64,000 nt of DNA, taken from contig WARS01000016.1 in assembly GCA_008933995.1 (NCBI GenBank), positions 10,061,848 to 10,125,847 on the forward strand. Reading direction: 5' to 3'. Positions 24,090 to 38,195 of the stretch are shown here, piece after piece; within the stretch, counting starts at the first letter, position 1, and each line of letters starts with the position of its first letter. The stretch is from Datnioides undecimradiatus. Its lineage: Eukaryota; Chordata; Actinopteri; Lobotiformes; Datnioididae. Position numbers and translations under genes: made by a program. The notes beneath the pieces were generated by a model. The model was not told the DNA's origin. It searched no databases and saw only the letters and a program-made list of their open reading frames with translations.

Positions 24090-27000
24090 GCAGTGATTTA
24101 TGACCTGAAGAGACAGATTAACTCCACTGGCTGCCTAACTGGCCCTGAAACAAGCTGAATTACAGCCTAGACCAGGAGGAGAGGAGAGGTAGAGAAATGG
24201 AGGAAGAATGAAACTGAAAGGTCAGTAGTATGGCAGGATTGAGAGAGAGTGCAGACGACAAGATGGAAGAGTAGATTGGTATGGAGGAACTCAAAAATGA
24301 AAAGGTCAGAGGTAAAGAGGAAAAGATAGATTGAAGACTGCAGGGGGAAATAGAGAATAGAAGGGTGGGAATTGTTCAAAAAGAGACACTGGAAGATGTG
24401 GATTTTGTAGTTGGCCCTCAAGTTTTCATGATCTGATGAACCCTATCAAGCCATGTGAATCATACCGGATTCCTTTTCCTTTGCATGCAGCAAAAAAGCA
24501 GGGTTTAAGGTCAACCCCATTTCACCTGCTTCGCGGCATGAGGTGAAAGGCCAACATACGATGTGTGAGCAATTCACACAAATCATTTGAAGCTAAAGCC
24601 CCCTCCAGATTCCACCCCGACCCACGACCCCCTGTGAGCTGCACTGAGGCAATTTTCTGTTCAGAGGAGAGAGGAAAGCAAAGAAAACAGATTTCAGTTC
24701 TCAATAAAGGGACTAGCTGCGGTGCTTCACTCACTTGATCGAATTCATTCTAGGGGGCTACACTTTAGCTTTCCTTGCAAATGAAATAGTCACTGGCAGA
24801 CAACTGGGGGGCTGTGACCAATTATAGCGCTTCCACACTGGTGTTTAAAATGGTAAAATTTGGTGGCAAAATCAAGTAGCTGACACACACTCACCACACA
24901 AAGCAGCTGCAGCATAAGTCTGTGCAGTTTAGTGAAGTGAATTTGTAACTGTTCAATAGTAAGGAACGACAGCGCTGACTTGTGAGGCAACGAAAGTCCA
25001 ACAGAAGCATATCTATCATAGCTGTGTCTCACAATCATCTTTATTTAACTTCCTGTGTAGTTGAATAAACTGTTTCCCAAAGGTGATGTAGTTTGCAAAC
25101 AGCAGTCTCTTAAATCAGTAAAATGCTAAAAATGTTTTGCGAACAAAATGTCAGTTGGAAACTAAAAGAGAAAGATGCTCTGCGAGATTTTGTGACTGGT
25201 TGCTACAGCAGGCTAGTGTGTTAGTTGTTATCTTATCAGCTAACCTTTTGAACGGCCACCAAGACACTGAGCTTCTAGAGCCAAATGTTTCGCAAAGACG
25301 CGGAGATGAATTCTGCTGTGTCACTCTCTGGTCTGACCGGTCTGTCACTTTCTCATTGTTCTTTAATGCTGGAGATGGTAAAAGCAGCAGAACTGGAGGA
25401 GAAAGACAAAGATTCAGTCAGCGCATAGCAGGGAGACGAAGTAGAGAGAGACGGAGGTGAACACATAAAAGAAGCACTTAAGGCACTCAAATCAATCGCA
25501 TGCTGGCAAATTCATCAGACACTTCATTCACAAATGTTCAAAACATATAATCTGTGGCTATTCTTCAAGATTGAGACACACACAAAACCTTAAACTTTAA
25601 TACCCAAAGCACCACAGGCTTGTAGTGGATGCCCAGCTCTCTTAATCACTCACTTATCAGACTGTTTACAGTGGCATCTGCACAGTAATCTGTATTAACA
25701 AGTTCACAGTAGATGTCTGCAGCTGGATAACAGGGTTGTTATGGCACAGGTTACTCTGGCAATTTAGACAACCACAGGCAATCATGTTATGCAGATTAAG
25801 AAAAGTATAGGCTTAAGCTCAGACAGCTAGTAATCCTGTGATAAACAGGGAATTCAATTACACAGAAGAAAATTAGACTGTGAAAGGACCAGTGAAGATC
25901 TTTGCAGTCTTGCTATACTTTAGGCATTGACATTGGGTGTTGTGTGTGACACCCCTGCTGAGGTAAACAGCACTTGGTACAATACTCTGATCAATTACAC
26001 TGGCAGCATTCAGAAAATGTCCAAAATGAAATTCTGCTCCATACAGTGCTCCGAGGTTCAGATAACCATTCCCTGTGTCGAATCCAATGCAGATAAAGCT
26101 GAGACATTGACGCAGCACCTATTTATTGAGTGCACCGTGTGTATTGGGTCAAGGTTTGTACAAACCATAGATGTCTTTTCTCGCTTAAGTGAGGTAGTAC
26201 AATAGACCTGCCTTGCGTTTGATCATGGAACACCACAAACACATAAACATCTATCACTTCTCTCGTCTTTGGCCTTTACCGCCACCCCCACCTTTACTAA
26301 ACTAGCATAAACAAATGACAGAGACAAGGCTATAAATACAAGCAACTACCTCTCAGAAGGTGTTCAATAAGAGCTGCTGACAAATGAAGTAGCTGTTCAC
26401 CAATTGCCCCAGGTCCTGTTAATGTCTTTCAAGTTTATTAACTTACTGTTTTTATGGTTATCCTGTGCCGTATTTCTGCATACACACACAAATACACATC
26501 CAGTGACACGTCTTGTTCCATTAAGCGTGAATGTGTTTATGTGCGCCTGTGTGTGAGTTATGCGACCGGTCGCTAATTGCAGACAAATCGCTTTGCCGCA
26601 CACAATCATTCCTGTTTTTTTGATGTTTAATTTCAGCAGTTGATTACCGGCAGAGTTTAGCAGCGCCATTCCTCTTCCTCCGCCACCAGGACGACTCATC
26701 CGTCTTCTCACACTCTCACTCTTGCGCATACATAATGAGCTTGCTCTGACGAACAGAGGGGTGGATTTCATAAATCATGCTCTTGTTTGTAACAGCTTTT
26801 CTCTCTCTTTCCCTGTCTCTCTTTCCCTTTCAATTAAAGTAGCAGAGCCCATTCTAAATGTTGAGTGCCTAGAGACATACAGTCCAAGTAAATTATTTCC
26901 TGTATAGTTTTTCGATTTGAGGCAATTTCACTGCCCTTCTCCCAATATCCTCCCCACTACACCTGCCAAATGACACTCCAAAACATTTGCTGGGCTTTTC

Positions 27001-28538
27001 TACTCACACTGAGTCTTTTATGTCTGTTGACTTTCCAATAATAAGTGCCATAAAGAGAATGAAGTATAGACACAGCATAAGGACAGCAGTGGGCCAGGGA
27101 TGAGGCTATAACATTGTTTATATCTGTGCACATACCATGGTAGATATTTCTGTTGTTAAATGGAGCCCAGTGGGCTTTTACTGTGTATTGGTTATGACAT
27201 TGTGCATCTGCTAGGTGAAGAGAAACTTGCATTTCTGCCACGAGCTCACACATGAAAATTGTGTTGTCGCTGACTAAAGCAACTGTCTTGCACAAATCTA
27301 TTCACACACACGTGCGCGCACATGTGCAAATGCAATGCACGTAAATGAAAAATGCAAGCGAAGCTTAGCATTGGTGTAACACAGTTTTTATTACTCACTG
27401 CTCTCTGTGATCGGGAAATAAACCCAGCAACTAAATTGATTTATTTGTTTTTATCACTTGCTCTGTTGCTCATCCCCTCCTTGTTGCAGATTGGATTCTC
27501 ATATAAACCCGAGAGATATACATTTTTACAACCCAATTTAAAGACATGTTCAGAGAAATGTCGAGGGGTGTGGGGTGGGCCTGTTTGCTAGTGTGTTCCA
27601 TTTAGGCTCAATTTTCTTTTGTAGTATACTGTCTTCACCCTCTGTGACCTCTTTAAAACAGCCTTCCTGGGCAAAGGAAACAGCCAGTTCTCTGGGTGTA
27701 TTAGCGCCTCTCCTTCACAGCCCCTCAGCTAACAGGTTCATGCTCATCAGCTAAATAAATAGCACCTTTTGCTGTTCCTATTCAACATACCCCCTGGCCA
27801 AAAAAGGTTCAGTAATACAGTGTGTTTGTGTGCACGTGGGCATGACGCTCTGTTGCGGCAGGAATGAGTCGCTGCGTTTGTGTGCAGGCATGCACCTTTT
27901 CCAAATGATGTGGTAAGTTTGCCCTTGGCATGAAGGAAATTGGTGTTCGATCCTTAGCGAGGCTGGCGGGCCTTCAGGCCAGCTATTAGCCATGTGCTAA
28001 GCTAAAAACAATGCAAATACAGGCCCAGGGTCAAGCAGAGGATCATTAACAGGCACTCAGCCTCTTCAATTATACAACAGGTGATGCATGGCAGCATTGA
28101 GGGGATACTTACACCAATTGTTCCTCAATAAAGCTCCAGTGACACAGTCACTTACCTAGCAAGGGGTCAAGGGAAGTGCACTATGCTGTGAATGTTTTGA
28201 GAGGGGCAACAGACACTGCAGGCTATGTTATTATAAGCTTGAATGCGGTGTATGATGTGCTGCTCCAATTTGAGATAGACTGATATGATCTGGACAGGTG
28301 GCTGTTTGAAGAGATTTTGGAAATGGATGAGGGAGCTCTGCACTATTCAGAGCTTTTATAGGCTTAAATATATGGTGCTGCTTGAGATACAGGCATTTAG
28401 TTTGATAATGGCTTTCTGGGAGGACACATGTCACTAGAGGGGAAGAGGAATAAAGCTACATTCAGCTTTAACTCCAGGGCCACTATCCATCATGACTGAG
28501 GTAGGTATTGACCACCTTCTCCAACCAAGACCTCCTGT

Positions 28539-28560
28539 TTCTTTCTTTCTTTCTTTCTTT
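28539..28560 (+). repeat. (TTTC)n microsatellite
   Basis: About five TTTC units in tandem, 30 bp before a CA run. Confidence 0.85.
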
Positions 28561-28589
28561 GTGATTTTCATTCAACCAAATACTCGAAA

Positions 28590-28611
28590 AACACACACAC
28601 ACACACACACA
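28590..28611 (+). repeat. (AC)n microsatellite
   Basis: About 11 AC units. Confidence 0.9.
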
Positions 28612-28914
28612 AGTATGGAGAGAGAAAGTGCCTGTGATAACTGTGTGTGCACCGTCGATGCTGGTGACCACTGATGTTAATTCATCCAGACTGTGTGCAT
28701 TGTGAACACTAATAGACTCTGGCTGCGAGTGTGTTTGTGCATGTACTGTAAGCTCAGCGTGCGACTGCGGCTCTCTGTGAATCTCATAGTGCATTTTACA
28801 CGTTAAGATACCACCATTGTCCTATTTTATCAACCCTATGTTCTCTTCAGTGATGTACACATGTGTCTGTTTAGGTCTGTCTTCGTGTTCGTGACTGTGA
28901 ACAAGTGCAAAAGC

Positions 28915-28936
28915 GTGTGTGTGTGTGTGTGTGTGT
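28915..28936 (+). repeat. (GT)n microsatellite
   Basis: About 10-11 GT units; inverted relative to the AC run 300 bp earlier. Confidence 0.9.
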
Positions 28937-29660
28937 TTGTGCATGTGTGCCAGAGACCTGGTTGTTCCAGTGATTCTCTTTTTGCTGACAGGAATGAACA
29001 CGCTGTTGGGCTGGGAGTGCGGTGAGCCGAGACCGGGAAGGAGGAGAGTGGAAAAGAAGGAGAGAAAGAACGACAGGAGAGGAGAAGCACATCGGACACC
29101 ACCTATTTATCACCCTGACTCCTTCCGTCCACTGCCAGGGAGAGAGAGAAGAGAGAGAGAGAGCTTGGGCAGATGAAGACAGCAAGGCGAGAGCAATAGA
29201 AATAGAAGAGAGGGGTTGAAAAAAGTAGGGGAAAAGGGAATTGGATCTGTATCTCTACTTTAAAGCCTGTCTTTATGCTTGTGTTGTGTTCACCATGGTT
29301 CATGCTTCCCCCATAACCCTTTAGCCCACCCCCACCTTTCTCTAAAGCCCTCACCCCCAGCTGATTTGGTACAGCAGCGGTGGATGAATAGAATAGGAGG
29401 GCTGTCGGGGGCGGGCTGGGTGGGGTGGTGGTAAGGGGCTCCCCACAGAGAAAGCTACTGTTACCAAGGAGAGAGTGAAGGAATGTGTATTTCAATACAA
29501 AAAAAAATAATGCAGTGGAACAAACTATCGAGGGGGAGATTTTTACCTCCAATAAAAGCTTGACGATAAGCTGGTCGATATCCAGCAAAATGTTGTGAAC
29601 TTCGGCTGCAAAATTATACTTTAACTTCCATATCCAAACTCACCCTCAATACATGCGTGC

Positions 29661-29696
<36 letters not shown>
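29661..29696 (+). repeat. (GT)n microsatellite
   Basis: About 18 GT units preceded by GTGCGCGT, an alternating purine-pyrimidine stretch that favours Z-DNA. Confidence 0.93.
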
Positions 29697-29697
<1 letters not shown>

Positions 29698-29739
29698 TGT
29701 GGGCCGCAGGGCATACACACTAAAGGTTTTTATGCTCAC

Positions 29740-29960
29740 AAACCAATTTAGGCCCTGAAATGAGATCTAAAGTACCGTCTCACTACGCTCTCATAATTAA
29801 TTGAAAAGAACTAAAATAATGATATCTGGGGAGTTATATTGATAGCCATGGTTTATTTCTGACAGCATGGCTCATACCGAGCCCTGAAACACTTTTTATT
29901 ATTAAGCCAGATAGAACAAAAGATTTAAAATGGCTCCATGGCTGCTCAGCATGCCTTGAC
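29740..29960. other. Candidate conserved non-coding stretch
   Basis: A non-repetitive, moderately AT-rich block with homeodomain-type words (TAATTAATTG, TTATTATTAAG). It stands out against the microsatellite-rich surroundings. There is no alignment, so this is only a pointer. Confidence 0.2.
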
Positions 29961-30186
29961 TTTTTTTCTTCTTGTCCGAATATATTCGCTGCCACTGACA
30001 GCGTATGGATAACGAGCAAGTGAAAGAGAGAGAGAGAGAGAGTGAGGAGGACAAAAAGAGGATTGTATATTGTACCAGAGAAATATAATCATACATCTAA
30101 GGTTTTCATTTAAAATGTCCTGATCATTGCTTGTTTTACTTTACTTGTTAATTAGTTCTTTCAGAAAGAAGACAGAATGAGAGACA

Positions 30187-30210
30187 GGGAGAGAGAGAGA
30201 GAGAGAGAGA
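30187..30210 (+). repeat. (GA)n microsatellite
   Basis: About 12 GA units; another GA run of about 8 units lies at 30026-30042. Confidence 0.88.
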
Positions 30211-33200
30211 GCATTTTGTTCTATGGGCATTTGGACTCAGGCAAAGGTCCCTACCACCAGTGGGGTGATAAATTGCATGGCTAAGAAGAAGGGACACCTG
30301 TCAGCTACCTCCTACCAAGACCAGCACTACAAAAGAGGAGACATACACACGTGTGCTCTCACACAAACACACTCACACAAATCCTGTATACAGAGCTCAC
30401 ATCACACAGCGCAACACTGGATTGATTGGAGGTACCCGTCACCTTGAACTGTCAATTCTTTCATCTAGAACATGTTCTGAGCTGTCAGAGCGCAAATGAA
30501 GTGTGTGTTATGAGCTTGGCAGTCTGCGTGTGTCTGCGTGCACAGTCAAACCCTGGTGTATGGTTGTGTTTGTGAGCATTTGTGTGTGAAAAATACATTA
30601 CAGTTGAAGTTGTGACAAGCGGGAAGAGAGAAGTGCAGAAACTCAGCAGCTTTTTAGGTGGTGGCTTGTTAATCACATGGTGCTTCTCTCGCACACAGAC
30701 ATGGACACACACACAGTGCATGTACATATATGTAGTAGCTACATACGTTTATGCAAGAACAATAATTAAGTAAAAATTCAAGGTACTTGTAAATTCAATT
30801 ATTTCTCTCTTAAATTCTCTTAATGCTTTCTTAAATTTAGTTGTTTCTCAAGCAAACAAAAAACAAATGCATTGTCATAGACATTTTGTAGGGAAAGCAC
30901 AGGTGTAAATAACACAATGAATCATGGTTGATTTTTATTTTGTTCCATCACCTTAGTCAAATTTTTGCTTTGCTTGAAAATACAGAAAAAATGTCAGATT
31001 ATTTTCACACAGCTCTGTTATTTAAATATCTTTTAACAGATAATTGAAACCGACTGTCATTTCAGTGAAATTAGTCACAACCAGCCCATGAAGTTCCAAT
31101 TTCAGTAAAAGATGTGAGCATCATAGCCCACAGATGATGTTTATTTACAGTAATTTTCATTCAGAACTTACTTCTAAGATGCAGACCTGTTCCACAGTCT
31201 GCTTTAAAGCTTGCAACAAGAGACACAAAATACTTATTTTTCATGTGATTGACAAGCAATTGGAGACTCTTCCAGGGATGTGGGTACATTTTCTGGTTCA
31301 AAGCTTTGACTTGACTATGAAATAAAGCTCATTTGGGTGTGAAAACCCCCTAAATGGCCACCACAAAAAGTCCATAAAGTCAACATCTAGAATCTTTTAT
31401 TGACCTCACAGCTACATTTATGCTGTAGAGAATTGGCATTGAGTTTTCATCAGTATTATTGAGCTGAAACAACTTTCTGGTGGATTCTTAAGTGCCACTC
31501 AGCCAAAGACTAGAATCAAAATGTCACTTCTATAAAAAAAAAAAAAATATGTGCATATTTCACAAAATAGATACATATGAGGATGGTATAGTAATTACTT
31601 AGATAGCGGGCTTAATTTCCTTCTCCACTGTTTGTGTGGTAGCAGGACATTTTGGCCCTTAAACGAAACTAGAATCTAATTAACCTGTTACACTAATTGG
31701 CCTTCGAGGGTGTGGCAATGCAAGAGCCAAGTCATCCATTTTTTTCTTTCAGTCATCTCTTGTTTACACAGCCTGTCCAAGTTTTGACAAATGTAGAAAA
31801 AAGGCAAGTCACAACCTTACGTTTAACATTAAAAGAGTTATCCCTTTTGTGCATTAGCGTTATTAATTATGGGTAGAGGTTTTAAGCACAAATCCACAAA
31901 GCTGGTGCTCTGCTCCTTGCCTGTGAAAACCACACACCCATGTCTCTTGACATTTAAATGTTCCGCTGCTTTAAGACAGCAACAGATTGCAAACATGTCT
32001 TTAAATGTGCCAGTCATTTATTTTAAGTCTTCTGGTTTTTCCGCTTCCATCCATATCCATCTTAGTCCTTACCTTCTCTAAGCCTGAGGCACATGTTATA
32101 GAGTGACAACATCACATCTTATAGTGAAATCATTCATAGCTTTAGATTTGGTTGTTTTTTCTATTTGCTTTCAGCCTGAGGCTTTTCTTTATTAATTAGC
32201 TAAATCTGTTCTTGATTTAATATATGTTTAAATTTAATACATGTTTAAATCAACGAGACAATTGGCCGGATGCAGAAAACTTTTGCAGTTCTTACTTGTT
32301 GCTTTCTCCACTCTATTTGAGTTCCTCATTCAGTCAGTAAATTTAGTAAATATCTTCCTAACAATTACTAATAATTTTGCTCAGTCTCTAACTCCTGCTA
32401 GGCAGAGGTAACAGTGCCACCAGTTCCTGTACTTTCATTTGAATCTGACCTTTTTTTTTTATAACTATATTTTAGATTACAAATCTGGTGTTCAGCAGAA
32501 CCATGTTTGCACAGAATAACTGGGACTGAGTTATGTGTGAAACTTCAGCAAACCTTTTATTATAACTATTAGTATTAAATATGAAATGTGTAGTTGTATG
32601 TACCTCAAAATGCTCAGCATACATTAAATGCTGGAGGCTGCATAATAATACTAAAGTGTAGTTGAATTATGCATGTAAATGTTGAAAATGAATTTCAAAT
32701 TTGCTGGTTGTTTTACAAAGCCTGAGGCTTAAAGGGAACTACAGTCTGCCCTGTATTTTTAAATCCCTTAAACATCCTATATTATTTATGATCTCAACAT
32801 AATTATATGAAATACTGTCCAAGAATTCAACACTACAGATGCATGACAGACGATTTCCATTCATTTACATACTGTGCAGGAATCTCAGCGGATTTCTTAT
32901 TAAACATTTCCACATGGTCCACTCCACTTTATCCTGCAAATCCATGCTGCAGGATTACTATGGGTGAGGGGCTAAAAATAATGAATTTGAAAGTATTTAC
33001 ACATATTTAAAAGGAAAACGACAAAAGACAAAAGAAAGGAACATGCCATTTTTCATTAGACAGCCTGTACAAACCTGTAGCATAACGCACACTCCATTTA
33101 TGCAACGTGATCATGGCGCTACCTCATGAAATAGTTGGTGAGATTTTAGATAAATGCGTTGAATTATGTTATTATTTTCATAGGTACATAATTATTTTGT

Positions 33201-36200
33201 TTGTACTCTGCAGCAAAAGAGTCATGATTACAATTTTACATTCACACTGTGTCTAATAGTCATCACCCATTGCTTTGGCTGGTGACCTAGAGCGTCTGAA
33301 CACTCAAATCAAATGCACCAATACAATTTCCACAAATATAAACAGACCAATTAAAAAGTAAATGCTCTTGGGATGCTCAGCATTTTACATAGCAGTCGGG
33401 GTCTCAAAACTGTTGTTGGAAGACTACACATGCCATTATCAGCAGGAGTTTCCATCGTGGAGGACAACAATCAAATGAAATGCATTTTAAGGAGATATTC
33501 AAACCACAAATTAACTAGTAAGGAATCTGGAATCAGAGGGACACTTTGTATCAACATCTAGTTTTAAGACCATTATTATTTTAGTTTGCAAATACATATA
33601 TTCTTTCAAAAGTGAATGAATAATTTAATAATCAGCATAGGTCCACTGGCCTCTGGGGTGGTGGGGAACGTGAAATGTTAAAAACAAGAACAACGACTCA
33701 CACTTGCAGCCTCTCTTGGAAGACATTCATAGACAACCACGGACATTCTCTAGTTCTTTACATGAAAAGTGACAGAAATAAGTGCGTCAAACCTGAAGAA
33801 AATTGCTTCTCACCTTCACACACCTGACAAAGTAGTTGTGAATGTTCGTCAGTTTCGGAAAGTCGGCCGCAGCTCTTTGTTGGGTGGTGGTCCGACTGCT
33901 GGGCAAGCTGTTCTGTTAGAGTGTACTGGCTCTTTTAGCGTAAGGGAAACACACATTAGCCTTAAAACATGAGCCATCAGGAAAATAAAGTGCAAATCCA
34001 GGTGAAATAAAGCGCTCACAGTGATCTGAACATTTAACCAACAGCTGCTTCTAATGTTTTTTTGTTCCAAATATGTGTCAGTGTAAAAGGATGTTTTGAT
34101 TTGGATTATCTACATTATGCATATTTGCGTGTGCACTTAACCTAAATATTCTCTACATTTCAGGAAGTGTGAAAGATGGTGAAAAAATGGTTTCCTCAGA
34201 CTTTCCAGTAAAATTAAACGCTGCTGTATCTGTTTAAAGTAAGAGCTGACAATCTGTGTTTGTGCTCTCCTCCCTCACTCCATCAGTCACAAGTCAGGCC
34301 TGACAGAGTGATACATGTGGAGGATATAGCAGCATCATGTGACACCTGTTTTATGAACAGTGGTAAAAATAGCCATCTATAGGGAAACCAAGCAGATGCA
34401 GAATGAGTCAAAGGCTTGCTGGGCAACAGACAGTGTGTTTGTCACGGCTTTTGCACACCTAATCACAGAATTAATGTCATGCTTTTGATCTTACATGACC
34501 TTCATGTGGTATGTCTTGATACAAGCTAAAAGCCTGAAAATTTGATTTGAAATTAGTTTCAACAAAGTGTGCAGAAGCTGTTTGCCTTTTAAAGTTCAGT
34601 ATACAGTCAAATTATGATAAAGTGTCATGGTTTGTCAGTTCTCATTGGGATGCAGTTATTTCAACCTGATTCTATTTAGATTTTTCAAAAAAGGGCTAAA
34701 TGTAATTATTATAAAGCCAGTGGCAATACAGGGAGAAACAAAAAAGGACTGACAAGGAGCATGCACCACCGCAGAAAAACCACAGTGCTTGGTACATTAG
34801 TGAATGGCTGTCGGGCACGTTTGTGTGACGCTACGATAAATGTTAATAGCTGTGTTAACATAGAGCAGGTTATCAGCTTGTCATTACTGAACAGCTTATA
34901 TTGCCATTAATCTAGCAGGATAAACACACTAATTAGAAAAGAAAATCATATGCAAGTAAATAAATGTGGCTTTTAACAGACCATGCTGTCACTGAGATCT
35001 GTCTCCTGTCTCACATTTGTCAGTGTGGATGTTAGCTATGATGCTCCCTTATCCTCCTCTGCTTCCTCTTAGAGCCTCGCACGCTCTTTCTACGGCTCTC
35101 TCAGTGTTTACCTTGGACTTCCTCCTCTCCTGCCACACAAACCCAACTTAGGATTTTAAAAAGTTACAGAATCATTATCTATATAATAATATTATACTGG
35201 TTGCTCTCAGACCATTTGACCTATAGGAGAAAAAAAAAGCCAGGGGCCAGTTGGAGCGGAGTGAAACATTAGTTTTATACGTCTGTTGTCTTGGTAACGG
35301 AGAGGAGAAAGAAGTCAATGCAGAACACAGCAGTTTTGCTAGTAAATGGTACTTTTTAAAATGTCTATTTTGGGAAGGGCGCGTTGTTTCTCTTGTTTCC
35401 TTGCAAAACACACAAGATTGTACCCACAAACCACAGGGCCACCCACACATGCACAATGTGTTAAAAAAAAAAAGGTGAAATTTATACTGTATACGAGGTG
35501 ACTTCTCTTTACAATCTCATGAGTTTTGAAAGGAACTTTTCTTATCAAACAACTCTCCCCTCCCTGCAGCCCCAACCTATCTCCTCCCTCCCCTGTGTAT
35601 CTGTCTCTCTCCTTGTCTATCTCTTCCACGCAATGAGAAGTTTCTCGATTTTCATTTTGTCTTGACCTATTTTAAAGAGATAACTGTCGAGTAGGCAAGA
35701 TAAAAGTGTCTTGTGCATATGCGAGGACAATTTTGCGTGTGTGCGCGGTTGTGTATTTGTGGATGTATAAATGTGTGTGCACAGCGTGGTGCAGAGATAG
35801 ATATTCTTGTCATTGGGAGTTGAATTATCTTGATTAATAATTCAGGTGTTAACGTCCCCAGTTTTTCCCTCCTCCTTTTTTTTGCGTTGTGTACTCCTAT
35901 TCATTTATTATTTTATCTTTTGATGATTTTTTTAGAAAAAAATACCGTCATTGAACAGGAGTGTATATACTACAGTGTTGTGTACTACATAGACAAAGCT
36001 ATTTGCTGTTATCTCTGAGTGAATGCAAAGTACAACAGACATACAGGTTGCTTTTTGCTTGCGTCTAATTTTAGATATTTTACAGTATGGAAAAGATATA
36101 GCAGTGTTTTAGCAAGTTGCAGTAAAGTCACACCACAGTGTTTAAGCATATCTGCACTGGTATCTGTGGTTATGCGGGAATGAAGTACGCTGCCTCCTAA

Positions 36201-36860
36201 ATATTATATGAGGGAATGACAGATAGACGGGATCAATATGCCAGCCATATTGAATGACTTTAATGTCTCATAATGACTGCTGATCTCAGTTTAGCCTCTC
36301 ATAAAGGAGGAGGCAGACAATACACAAAGCCAATTTGTAAATTATATACATATGCAACACACACACATTCATATTTCAAAGACGTGCAACTCTGTTGTGT
36401 GCTATTTATAATAATATTTGTGTGTGATTATAACAAATAAAAACATGAATGTAAGTTTAACTTACATTGATGCTGAGGTTTATGTTTAATTTTATGTTTC
36501 ATTATAATTTATGTTACGGCTCTGCTTTCTTGTTTAGTTGTACGATGACAACATTCACTCCATAATTTCATATTTAACATGTGTATATTGTGTTTTTCTT
36601 CCTCATTTCTTAAATATTTTTAGCTTGAGTTGCACGTTGAGATCTGAGGTATGTTCGCGAACAAATTCAAACAAAAAGTTCCCTCTCAAAGCTGGCATGA
36701 AAACCTCTGGTTGTCTATTTATGGGAGTTAGAGACACCACTGTTTTCCTCTATGTCTTCCCTCCAACCCTTCCCAAGTGTCATGTTGTCATGCCAACATC
36801 TTTTCTAAACCAGGAGACAGGAAATGATTGCACCACAGCAGCACTTTCACACACTTTCAG
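30211..36860. other. AT-rich non-coding DNA, block 4
   Basis: No coding exon recognised. Contents include an A13 run near 31534, a near-tandem pair of ATATGTTTAAAT/ATACATGTTTAAAT at about 32220-32250, and A12 near 35462. The rest is single-copy-looking, AT-rich sequence, the quietest part of the window for repeats. Confidence 0.6.
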
Positions 36861-36874
36861 ACACACTCACACAA

Positions 36875-36941
36875 ACACAAACACACACACACACACACAC
36901 AGACACACAAACAAACTCACACACACACACACACACACACC
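36875..36941 (+). repeat. Compound (CA)n microsatellite
   Basis: Two CA runs of about 10 units each, separated by GACACACAAACAAACT. The translated His/Thr-rich frame over it is an artefact. Confidence 0.9.
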
Positions 36942-37271
36942 TGTATACACTGCGCAAATGAAAGCACCCACACCCACCCACTCATTCACACACACTGACA
37001 CAGACACAAGTGCTCACATGAACACACACAAACAAGTGCAATGTAGCATACACAGATATTCAATTAATTATTTTAGGAATACATAAACATGCAATTTATC
37101 AATTGCGCTTGAAGATAAAAATAACAATCGAGTGAAAATAAAATTCTATTAGAAAGTCCAACAGTGAGAAGTTTGCAGTCTGGCCTCTGAAGATGAATAT
37201 GATTTGCTGCTGAAAGCTTGTGGCCCTTTTTACTTCATTTTTTTTGTTCTTCTGGTTAAGATCCTGTACGC

Positions 37272-37295
37272 ATATTTTACATTACTGTAAAATAT
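37272..37295. repeat. Short perfect inverted repeat (hairpin)
   Basis: ATATTTTACA and TGTAAAATAT are perfect complements separated by TTAC: 10-bp arms and a 4-nt loop. Confidence 0.8.
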
Positions 37296-38164
37296 ATTTT
37301 TGATAACATACAGTATACAGAATAAATATCAATCTAAATTCTGGGCTTAATGAGACCAACACTTAATCTTCTCAATACATCTAAAGTGATTATGTTTGAT
37401 TAATAAATAATGCAGCTTCCTTATTCCACCTCAGCTCTATCTACTGTGTCTTTCCCAGTATACATATTCATTGCTTCGCTGCAAGTTGCATTTGCTGATG
37501 AAGGAAATTCCTGAGTTCATAACATTCTCACCTATTTATTAATTTATTAGTTTCAATTATTTATTCATTTATCTTTCTCATTGCTATTTATTACCCCAGT
37601 TTCACACCACTAAGTCACCACGAGTCAGATAGTTTCAGTTTTATGAATGGCTGCTGTTAGAGAAGCAAGTAAGTCAATGAAAGTCACCATAATGCGGCCA
37701 AGAAGGTTGAATAATAAATAATGAATAATAATGGAGTGGTAACAAAATGGCCATTCAATCTGAGTATCAGCTAAATGTCAATAGCTTGTGAATAAAACTT
37801 CGGAAAACAAAGAGTCATTCATCTTTTCATTGGAGAATGATCTGCCTTCATATGAGTATGGGATACACACACGCACACACACACACACACAGCGACAGAA
37901 TAGGTCTCCCATAGAGATATTGGAGACAGTTTTGACACAAAACACAATAATCACTTCACACATGCTTATCAATGGATTCAAGCTCAATGAGCTTACGTTC
38001 CATCACCTGGGCTTATCCACAATATGAACCTCTCACATCGATATGAGAAACTTATCCTCAAACCAATGAGCCACACTCATAATGTTTCAGCCAATAAGCT
38101 GGGACCCTCAGAGGGGATTCAGACCAGAACAGCTCTGCATTAACTCAGGCCAGTGTGTGTGTGT

Positions 38165-38195
<31 letters not shown>

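Larger units (their letters stand above)
22327..28590. other. Non-coding DNA, block 3
   Basis: No coding exon recognised. A short CA cluster lies at 22420-22445, pyrimidine-rich DNA at 23370-23500 and the purine tract at 24000-24390. A possibly conserved-looking non-repetitive stretch at about 27990-28100 contains an ATGCAAAT octamer; this is an impression, not a test. Confidence 0.55.

Noticed and set aside
26188-26206. let-7-like GAGGTAGTA word (another near 46868)
   Set aside because: Only the seed matches; the rest of the mature sequence and a hairpin precursor are absent at both places.
27998-28022. AACAATGCAAAT as a Sox-Oct composite site
   Set aside because: The Sox half is not in the canonical spacing or orientation (CATTGTNATGCAAAT), so only a lone octamer is supported.
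36538-37086. 182-codon plus-strand frame, the longest outside ndst3
   Set aside because: Its second half is His/Thr repeat from (CA)n tracts and its first half has no family resemblance or splice context.
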